Both the position numbers and the translations under genes were made by a program. A stretch of DNA of 64,000 bases from a bacterium (GTDB lineage: Bacteria; SZUA-79; Acidulodesulfobacterales; Acidulodesulfobacteraceae): assembly GCA_021850985.1 (NCBI GenBank), contig JAJZJX010000006.1, forward strand, positions 1 to 64,000, written 5' to 3'. The notes beneath the pieces are model-generated. The model did not search any database. It saw nothing but the letters and a program-made list of their open reading frames with translations, and had not been told where the DNA came from. Below are positions 58,459 through 64,000 of the stretch, piece after piece; the first letter of the stretch is position 1; each line of letters opens with the position of its first letter.

Positions 58459-59175
58459 ATGAATAAATTTAAATTTAAAGAAAAAACCGAAACGGCAATT
58501 ATCAACATAATGGGGAAAAAGGGTTCCGGCAAAACCTATGCGTCCGGCGAACTTGCAAAGTATCTCTTAAACGAAGGATATTCGGTTTATATGGATGCTT
58601 TCGGGACAGAGCTGAAAAAAATAGCGATGCTGTTTTTCGGCGTATCGAAAACTAATTTAGACAAAGCCGTTACCGGCGGAGCAGAACTGAAGGAAAGAAT
58701 AAAACGCCTATATTTATACGTATATAAAAATATCGGAAAAGAGCTTGATTATAATGATATAGATGCGGACAAATATATAAATAGAGAAATCGAAAAAGAT
58801 TCGGAATATTTAGACCGGTTTATAAAAGATAAAGACGTCAGAAAAATTCTGCAATATACCGGCACGGAAATAATAAGAAAAATATATCCCGACTTCTTTA
58901 CCGAAGCGTTAAAGCATAAGTTAAAAAAAATAAAAGACGAAGCCGATTACATAATTATATCGGATTGCCGTTTTATAAACGAATATGAAATGCTAAACAA
59001 AGAATTTCAAAACGTTAAAAATTTTTATATAAAGGCGGATGAAACCGACGATAGCGACAAACATATATCGGAAATTGAAATAAATCAAATAACGGCTATA
59101 TACGGAAACGAAATAATTTCCGTAAAAAACGATAAAAACAAGGTATTGGACTTAAATATATTTAAATTGTTTTAA
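58459..59175 (+). CDS. Phage-type deoxynucleoside monophosphate kinase-like protein
   Basis: This 238-aa P-loop protein (NIMGKKGSGKTYASGELAKY) resembles T4 gp1-like dNMP kinases. Supporting motifs are KILQYTGTEIIRKIYPDF and IIISDCRFINEYEML, which fit the family pattern of a GTE-R substrate motif and an R-F-x-N-E motif. It probably phosphorylates deoxynucleotides and may derive from a phage. It stands alone without other phage genes. The stop codon lies in a family C repeat hairpin. Confidence 0.7.
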   Translation: MNKFKFKEKTETAIINIMGKKGSGKTYASGELAKYLLNEGYSVYMDAFGTELKKIAMLFFGVSKTNLDKAVTGGAELKERIKRLYLYVYKNIGKELDYNDIDADKYINREIEKDSEYLDRFIKDKDVRKILQYTGTEIIRKIYPDFFTEALKHKLKKIKDEADYIIISDCRFINEYEMLNKEFQNVKNFYIKADETDDSDKHISEIEINQITAIYGNEIISVKNDKNKVLDLNIFKLF

Positions 59176-59208
59176 AGCGGACATTTCCGCTTTGCCTTGA
59201 CACAATTT
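59174..59208. repeat. Family C repeat, copy 3
   Basis: AAAGCGG and CCGCTTT form a hairpin around ACATTT, followed by GCCTTGACACAATTTT. The hairpin overlaps the stop of the kinase gene and could act as a weak terminator. Confidence 0.55.
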
Positions 59209-59218
59209 TGGGCTGTAT

Positions 59219-59247
59219 TTGACATTTAAAAAATCTAATTATATAAT
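59219..59247 (+). promoter_or_regulatory. Consensus sigma-70 promoter of the lipoprotein gene
   Basis: TTGACA (59219-59224), exactly 17 nt and TATAAT (59242-59247): both hexamers match the consensus perfectly. The start codon is at 59300, so the leader is about 46 nt. Confidence 0.8.
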
Positions 59248-59299
59248 TTATACATTATAGATTTTTATAAAATTAACTTAAATACTTAAAATTACGATT

Positions 59300-59800
59300 A
59301 TGAAGAAATTATTAATTTTAACGTTCGCAGTTATTCTTACGGTTTCAATTTTTGCCCTAAGCGGCTGCGCTCCTTTTAATCCGTCGCTGACTCAAGGCGG
59401 AGGACCTGTTTCCGTTAGCGCCGAAACGCCTAATTTTGCATTTTCCTATTCCAACGGCGTAAATGCATACTATGTTCCGTCATATCCTGGGTATGTCTAT
59501 AATTACAACGGATATTACTATCTATGGAGAGAAGGAAACTGGCTTTATTCGACTTTTTATAGCGGGCCGTGGTCGCCGGTTCCTCCAACTATGATACAGG
59601 TTTTACCGCCTTTATTTCAAGGACCGCCTCCTCCGCCTCCAGGACCTCCAGGACCGCCTCCGGGTCAACCTGGTCCTCCTCCAGGACCGCCTCCGGGTCA
59701 ACCTGGTCCTCCTCCAGGACCGCCGGGACCTCCTCCGGGTCAACCTGGTCCTCCTCCGGGACCGCCGGGAAGAGGATGGCATCGCGGCTGGTGGAGATAA
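59300..59800 (+). CDS. Proline-rich lipoprotein
   Basis: The 166-aa product has a lipoprotein signal peptide with lipobox LSGC (acylation at C23). The mature part holds the aromatic motif YNGYYYLWREGNWLYSTFYS, then GPWSPVPPTM. The C-terminal 50-60 residues are Pro/Gly/Gln repeats (PPGPPPGQPG). The aromatic part resembles the secreted protein at 15050. A consensus promoter suggests strong expression. The role is unknown, possibly a surface-exposed structural protein. Confidence 0.75.
   Translation: MKKLLILTFAVILTVSIFALSGCAPFNPSLTQGGGPVSVSAETPNFAFSYSNGVNAYYVPSYPGYVYNYNGYYYLWREGNWLYSTFYSGPWSPVPPTMIQVLPPLFQGPPPPPPGPPGPPPGQPGPPPGPPPGQPGPPPGPPGPPPGQPGPPPGPPGRGWHRGWWR
59627..59775 (+). repeat. Tandem repeats encoding the proline-rich tail
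   Basis: GGGTCAACCTGGTCCTCCTC occurs three times (near 59662, 59695 and 59737), embedded in CCTCC/GGACC-rich sequence. The units differ in length (33 and 42 nt), so copy number probably changes by slippage or recombination. The GC content is far above the neighbouring DNA. Confidence 0.8.
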
Positions 59801-59830
59801 AAAATGATTAAATGAATATTCATATTTAGA

Positions 59831-59922
59831 AGAAAAAGGTGTCAGATTATTTTTTTTCATAGAAAATAGTTAAATTAACAAGAAAATATTTTCAAAAAAA
59901 AATAATCTGGCGCCTTTTTTTC
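59831..59922. repeat. Family A palindromic repeat, copy 4
   Basis: AGAAAAAGGTGTCAGATTAT on the left and AATAATCTGGCGCCTTTTTT on the right. The inner TTTCCGC parts have decayed to T-rich sequence. It lies between the lipoprotein gene and the VWA-related gene and is followed by CTATTGCAGGATTAAG, as in copy 2. Confidence 0.75.
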
Positions 59923-60035
59923 TTAGATTAATTTCTATTGCAGGATTAAGATATAAAAATCTTGTATGTAAATTTGAGCGAAAAAACAAATTGTAATTAT
60001 TAATTATATAATTGTACTTATAAATATAAATAATT

Positions 60036-60800
60036 ATGCTTGATTTTAATATAAAACTTCACAGAAATTATTTGCCGGCCGATACGGAAGGTCAAAAACT
60101 GTTTATACTTTTTGAAATAGATTCAAAAAACAATGATGATTGTGTAAAACCTGCGCCTCAGAAGTTAAATAGCTATAAAGTTATTATGAATATAACAAAC
60201 ATAATAAAAAATATGAAAATAGAACGGGTATCCAAGGTTTATCCTGTACAGTCGGAGATAGACCCGTCGTCAAATCCTATCGTTCTCGGCGACGTCGAAG
60301 AGGAAGACTCATCTATATTTTTAATGGAAACGTCGGTTCCCGGAAATAAGCAGGGGAAAATATCTTTGTTTCGAGTAAATTTAGCGTGCAGCAGAAACGA
60401 CGGCAGCGTAATTTCGGATACTATTAAATCGCAGGATATAGAGATATCAGTAGAATACAGCAATTATAATGCTTTTGCCTACAGAACCGACAAAGAAGTC
60501 ATGCATTATATTCAACAGCGCAATATATATTCTATGATAGAACAGGCTGAAAACGAATCTGCAAATAACATTAATAAAGCGATAAAAATTCTTAAATCTG
60601 CTATGAAAACCGCCGCCTTATTAAATAATGCCTCGATGACAAAGATTTTGGGTTTTGCCATTAAAGACATTGAAGATAATAATGCTTTTAAAGAAGGTAC
60701 TATTAAAACTCTAAAATCAGATATAAGGACAAGAACCGTTAAATTCGATAAAAATATAATATTTACTGATGAAGAAATTAAAAAAATTACGGGTGTATAG
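60036..60800 (+). CDS. Protein resembling the flanks of VWA proteins but without a VWA domain
   Basis: The N-terminus (KLHRNYLPADTEGQKLFILF) resembles the segment just before the VWA domain in Ca-activated-channel-like VWA proteins. The C-terminal helical part (NINKAIKILKSAMKTAALLN, then TLKSDIRTRTVKF) resembles their end. The 200-residue VWA domain with its MIDAS motif is missing from between them. The 254-aa protein has no signal peptide. TATAAA lies 11 nt upstream of the ATG. It overlaps the HD-GYP gene tail to tail by 14 nt. The match is from memory and needs a profile search. Confidence 0.5.
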   Translation: MLDFNIKLHRNYLPADTEGQKLFILFEIDSKNNDDCVKPAPQKLNSYKVIMNITNIIKNMKIERVSKVYPVQSEIDPSSNPIVLGDVEEEDSSIFLMETSVPGNKQGKISLFRVNLACSRNDGSVISDTIKSQDIEISVEYSNYNAFAYRTDKEVMHYIQQRNIYSMIEQAENESANNINKAIKILKSAMKTAALLNNASMTKILGFAIKDIEDNNAFKEGTIKTLKSDIRTRTVKFDKNIIFTDEEIKKITGV

Positions 60801-62025
60801 AACCGTCTGAACCGTCACTATCGTTGAAAAGAGCGTTTCTATCTAAATCTAAATCTCTATCTATATTTTTTTTAATTTGGATAATTTCGTCTAAACTCCC
60901 TAAAAAAGCATTGAAGCAGTCGGGATCAAAGCATTTTCCCGGTTTCATTTCTTTTTCCATGATGCCTATTGCATTTTCTACCGACATTGCAGGTTTGTAG
61001 CACCTTTTGTTAACTAGAGCGTCAAATACGTCTGCTATCCTGCAAATCCTGCCTTCTATAGGAATTTTTTCGCCTTTTAATCCAAACGGATAGCCGCTGC
61101 CGTCAAAATTTTCATGATGAGAAACAGCGACAATAGAGCCGTCTTTCAAAATCAAAGAATTTGAATCTTTGAGTATGTCATAACCTATACTGCAATGCGT
61201 TTTCATTTTTTCGTATTCCTTTTCCGTCAGTTTTCCAGGTTTTAATAAAATATCGTCCGCAATTCCCACCTTACCTATATCGTGCATTTGGCTTGAATAA
61301 AATATGCGTTCCTGACGAATACCGTCCAAACCTATATTTTTAGCTATTATTTTTGAATAATTAGAAACCCTTGCGATATGATTTCCGGTATCTATATCTT
61401 TATATTCAGCTATCGACATAAGCATGCCTATAGTTTGCCGTTCCGATTTATAATTATCGTCCATAGACATTTTGTAATATGATTCTATTGCAAAAGCCGT
61501 ATCGACCGTTAATTTTTTTTGAATGGAATTTACCGTTTTAAGAGTGTCAACCAAACCGAATCCTTCTTTCTGGCAGCATTTTAATGCAAAAGACGAGACG
61601 ATATTAGCGTAATAACCATATATAACGATATATACGGAAGGCGAAATACCGAGGAGGGCATGAGCTAATCCTAAAGCTATGGTGTTTTTAAAATAATTTT
61701 CGTTATAGTTTAGATCGAAAAACGAATTAAGGTATTCTATATTGTTAAGTTTTAACTGCTCCTGAAGATTCGCGTTGATTTTTAGTTTTTCTTTTAATTC
61801 TTCTATTTCCGTAATGCGGTTATAAAAAATATCGGATATTTCGTTTGCAGAATTTTTCATGCAAGATTTTATTTTAGAAAAATTATCGATATCGTCGCAG
61901 TTGAAGTTAATCAAGCCGTTAAGAAGTTCTACGCGGCTTTTCGATAAAAGCCCGTTTAGTTCCTCCATTCCTTTTGCCGACAAACCGCAGTTTTCTAAAA
62001 TTTCTTTGAATTTTTCGTCATCCAT
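60787..62025 (-). CDS. Globin-coupled sensor with HD-GYP phosphodiesterase
   Basis: The 412-aa cytoplasmic protein has an N-terminal protoglobin-like domain (about residues 1-165). The candidate proximal histidine is H122 in ALGLAHALLGISPSVYIVIY. The HD-GYP domain follows, with GNHIARVSNYS, MHDIGKVGIADDILLKPGKL and HHENFDGSGYPFGLKGEKIP. The HD-GYP family hydrolyses cyclic di-GMP. The combination suggests heme-based oxygen control of cyclic di-GMP. The transcript overlaps the 60036 gene by 14 nt. Confidence 0.88.
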   Translation of the reverse strand: MDDEKFKEILENCGLSAKGMEELNGLLSKSRVELLNGLINFNCDDIDNFSKIKSCMKNSANEISDIFYNRITEIEELKEKLKINANLQEQLKLNNIEYLNSFFDLNYNENYFKNTIALGLAHALLGISPSVYIVIYGYYANIVSSFALKCCQKEGFGLVDTLKTVNSIQKKLTVDTAFAIESYYKMSMDDNYKSERQTIGMLMSIAEYKDIDTGNHIARVSNYSKIIAKNIGLDGIRQERIFYSSQMHDIGKVGIADDILLKPGKLTEKEYEKMKTHCSIGYDILKDSNSLILKDGSIVAVSHHENFDGSGYPFGLKGEKIPIEGRICRIADVFDALVNKRCYKPAMSVENAIGIMEKEMKPGKCFDPDCFNAFLGSLDEIIQIKKNIDRDLDLDRNALFNDSDGSDGSIHP

Positions 62026-62306
62026 ATAAATAAAAAAAATAAAAAAGTAATTTTTTTAACTTTAATTAATTAAGCTATTAATATTATATCATTAAAATAA
62101 AATCAAACAGATTAAAAATTAATGTTAATAACTTTTAAAATGTCTATTCCTTATTAATTCCCTTATTGTAACCAAAACGTAACATAAATTTAATATATTT
62201 GTAACAATATTGTCATAATCCTGCAACAATAGCCGTGTTATTATATATCAAGATTGAAATTGAAAAATTTAATTTTAATGTTATAATAAAAGGAGAAATA
62301 AAGAAA

Positions 62307-62828
62307 ATGGAAGAAATTAAAAAAAGTGAAGATTATATGAATATGAGTTTTTCTATATCGCCTGAAAAATATTTCGACAGCAGATTTGATGCGCAGGAGA
62401 AACTTTTCACCGAAAAGTTTAATTCTCTGCAAACTCAAATTAACTCTATCCAGGCCCAAATTGACGCTATGTCGGATAAGTCAGGTTCAGAATTTTCTAG
62501 CCTTGAGAATAAGATAGAATCTGAAGTGAAGGGGCTTGAGAATAAGATGGAATCTGAAGCCCAGAGACTTGAAAATAAGATAGAATCTGAAGTGAAGGGG
62601 CTTGAGAATAGATTAAATGAAAAATTAGAAACTAAAATAGATGCTTTAGATAAAAAATTCGAAACTAAAATAGATGCTTTAGATAAAAAATTCGAAACTA
62701 AAATAGATGCTTTAGATAAAAAATTTGAATCCAAAATAAACGCTTTAGATAAAAGACTCACATTCGGATTTACTATCATATTGGCAGTCCTTGCCGTTTT
62801 AGTGGCATTGCATTTTATAGGTCGATAG
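62307..62828 (+). CDS. Hendecad coiled-coil protein with C-terminal membrane anchor
   Basis: The product is about 173 aa. The track start (62235) is rejected in favour of ATG at 62307, which follows AAAGGAGA. The stalk consists of 11-residue repeats: LENKIESEVKG-like units, then four ETKIDALDKKF-like units. One membrane helix (FTIILAVLAVLVALHFIG) ends the protein. Eleven-residue periodicity predicts a right-handed coiled coil. It resembles the smaller protein at 30262. The function is unknown. It lies near a VapBC pair. Confidence 0.7.
   Translation: MEEIKKSEDYMNMSFSISPEKYFDSRFDAQEKLFTEKFNSLQTQINSIQAQIDAMSDKSGSEFSSLENKIESEVKGLENKMESEAQRLENKIESEVKGLENRLNEKLETKIDALDKKFETKIDALDKKFETKIDALDKKFESKINALDKRLTFGFTIILAVLAVLVALHFIGR
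62505..62750 (+). repeat. Two 33-bp tandem repeat arrays
   Basis: GAGAATAAGATAGAATCTGA units repeat three times, then AAAATAGATGCTTTAGATAA units repeat nearly four times. The period is 33 nt (11 codons). The near-identity between units of each array suggests recent expansion. Confidence 0.8.
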
Positions 62829-63004
62829 AATAGGCATTTCCTGACTTTGACACCCCATCCCATTCAAAGTCAATTTCTTCCCGAAGTATTGGATTTTATA
62901 AAATTTTTATTTGACGCCTTTTTTGGATTGATTTTTGATAAAAGTAATGCTAAAATAAAAAAGTAAGAATTTTAAATACAAATTTAAATATTTGGAGGCA
63001 TTAT

Positions 63005-63274
63005 ATGTCTATAAGCACTTTAACTAAAAAAGGCCAGGTTACGATACCTAAAGAGATAAGAAATATTTTAGGAATTAAAGAGCATGACAAGGTAATGTTC
63101 GTTAAAAAAGACGGCGATATAATCGTAAAACATATAAGCGGAGATATTTTCGATCTAAGGGGCAGTTTAAAACCCATAAAAGAACCCGAAGATTTTGAAA
63201 AGATTAGAAATATAGCAAGAAAATCAGCCGCAAAAAAAATTGTCGAAGAGTCGTTATCGTTAAATGATGAATAA
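63005..63274 (+). CDS. vapB: AbrB-type antitoxin, VapB
   Basis: This 89-aa protein has a SpoVT-AbrB swapped-hairpin DNA-binding domain (STLTKKGQVTIPKEIRNILG). A C-terminal helix would wrap the toxin. It has GGAGG upstream. It overlaps vapC by 11 nt, the typical antitoxin-first order. It probably represses its own operon. Confidence 0.9.
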   Translation: MSISTLTKKGQVTIPKEIRNILGIKEHDKVMFVKKDGDIIVKHISGDIFDLRGSLKPIKEPEDFEKIRNIARKSAAKKIVEESLSLNDE

Positions 63275-63686
63275 AAAGTTTTTTGTCGATACAAATATTT
63301 TTCTAAGATATCTCATAAACGATAATAAATCTATTTCGGATAAAATTGAAGAGATATTTAAAAAAGCTTCTTCAGGTGAGATTTTACTTATCGCAAATTC
63401 GCTTGTCATTATAGAAATTATATTTGTTTTAGAATCATACTACGATAAATCAAAAAAAGAAATAGAAACGGCTGTTTTAAAAATTATGAATACAAACGGT
63501 CTTGAAGTAAAAGATTCGGGTCTAATTTTAGACGCGCTTACTTTTTATGTATCTAAAAATATTGATTTCGTGGATGCATACAACGCTTTCTTTATGAAAG
63601 AACATAGTTTAACCGACATATTGACGCTTGATAAGAAACATTTTTCAAGAATTGATTGGTTAAATATAATAAACATTTGTCAATAA
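63264..63686 (+). CDS. vapC: PIN-domain ribonuclease toxin, VapC
   Basis: This 140-aa PIN-domain protein carries the acidic residues of the family: FVDTNIFLRYL (first Asp), IIEIIFVLE (Glu), DFVDAYNAFF (Asp) and TLDKKHFSRI. VapC toxins cut initiator tRNA or rRNA. The start ATG at 63264 lies within the last codons of vapB. Confidence 0.9.
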   Translation: MMNKKFFVDTNIFLRYLINDNKSISDKIEEIFKKASSGEILLIANSLVIIEIIFVLESYYDKSKKEIETAVLKIMNTNGLEVKDSGLILDALTFYVSKNIDFVDAYNAFFMKEHSLTDILTLDKKHFSRIDWLNIINICQ

Positions 63687-63887
63687 GCATGAATTTTGAC
63701 CCACTTAATAACCACCTCTTACGCAAGCAAAAAATCCTTACAGCGTCAAAAGATCTGTTTAAAGATATAGGAAAAGGTTTCAGCTGAGCCCTTTAATTGC
63801 TGCAAGCAAATAAATAAATCCCCCCCTTTAATCTTGCTCTATCCTAATCTATTTATATATTTGCTATTTCCAATCTAATTTTTGAAT

Positions 63888-64000
63888 GTTACAATTTTTG
63901 TCAATTAGTGACAATTTTTGTCACTTTCGAATTTAATAATAAAATTAAATAATTACAAAACATTTATCTAAAATTTTAATTTTATGTTGACAATTTTTGT
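63888..64000. promoter_or_regulatory. Array of TGACAATTTTTGTCA operators at the window end
   Basis: A perfect palindrome GTGACAATTTTTGTCAC lies at 63908-63924. A near copy (GTTACAATTTTTGTCAA) lies at 63888-63904, centred exactly 20 bp away. A third (TGACAATTTTTGT, cut by the edge) starts at 63988. The stretch from 63687 onwards holds no convincing gene. The sites are probably regulatory elements or mobile-element ends for the gene beyond the window. Confidence 0.5.

Noticed and set aside
59612-59860. Arg-rich ORF opposite the proline-rich tail
   Set aside because: It is the antisense shadow of CCT/GGA repeats, with no start signals.
62505-62750. Possible CRISPR array
   Set aside because: The 33-bp repeats are contiguous without spacers and encode hendecads in frame. 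No cas genes are present.
63689-63787. 32-codon ORF after vapC
   Set aside because: It has no ribosome binding site, no recognised family and low-complexity surroundings.

Overview
The window is AT-rich chromosomal DNA (well under 50 % GC by eye), dense in genes and with many short operons on both strands. The gene set suggests a Gram-negative bacterium with an anaerobic or microaerophilic life. Envelope markers are a TonB-type C-terminal domain, an SPOR protein, FtsB and a lipoprotein. Anaerobic markers are indolepyruvate:ferredoxin oxidoreductase, a ThiC-family gene inside a cobalamin cluster, an ISC system of the Archaeoglobus type and a selenoprotein. The def-fmt-DUF116 order and several small families fit the deltaproteobacterial/Desulfobacterota radiation. 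A deep lineage such as Sva0485 (Acidulodesulfobacterales) is a guess that I cannot verify here.

Layout. 1-7.1 kb: end of a cold-shock gene, typA, a nitrilase homologue without its cysteine, rimI, a fused pyrK-pyrD, rmuC. 7.3-13.4 kb: uvrB and uvrC, then a CobD-like aminotransferase and a zinc phospholipase-like gene on the minus strand. 13.6-18.1 kb: a selenocysteine-containing protein disulfide oxidoreductase, a universal stress protein, a secreted protein, def-fmt-DUF116. 18.3-22.8 kb (minus strand): iorA-iorB-paaK, the SRP RNA and an encapsulated-ferritin homologue. 22.9-28.6 kb: stress protein, FAD oxidoreductase, a soluble chemoreceptor paired with an ODP-type di-iron protein, scpB, rpe. 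28.8-30.7 kb: tRNA-Pro followed by a decayed integrative element bounded by 53-bp direct repeats of the tRNA 3' half. 30.8-34.3 kb: tRNA-Gly, a candidate non-coding RNA, a HIT protein and a polyamine operon (speE-speB-pdaD). 34.4-38.2 kb: four membrane or glycosyltransferase genes. 38.3-40.5 kb: iscU-tusA-iscS and tRNA-Val. 40.9-49.6 kb: a GGDEF/EAL protein, the cobU-cobT-cobS-cbiA-thiC/bzaF corrinoid cluster and ftsB. 49.6-58 kb: rng, SPOR protein, peroxiredoxin, purC, TonB-like protein, ugd, manC. 58-64 kb is accessory: a phage-type nucleotide kinase, a proline-rich lipoprotein, a VWA-less protein, a globin-coupled HD-GYP protein, a hendecad coiled-coil protein, VapBC and an operator array.

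Themes. Oxygen and redox handling recurs: the ODP/chemoreceptor pair, the globin HD-GYP sensor, the peroxiredoxin behind a PerR-like box, the ferritin behind a Fur-like palindrome and the selenoprotein. The corrinoid cluster appears to make and activate a benzimidazole lower ligand. The polyamine operon runs from arginine to spermidine through a pyruvoyl decarboxylase. Five families of short dispersed palindromic repeats lie between genes and, in two cases, have become coding sequence.

Most striking points: an in-frame UGA selenoprotein truncated by the ORF track; an IscS whose PLP lysine is arginine; a palindromic repeat translated in the PyrK-PyrD linker; a tRNA-Pro island remnant; a promoter-plus-fold candidate ncRNA near 31.1 kb; and several genes whose -10 box lies 8-9 nt before the start codon, which suggests leaderless mRNAs.
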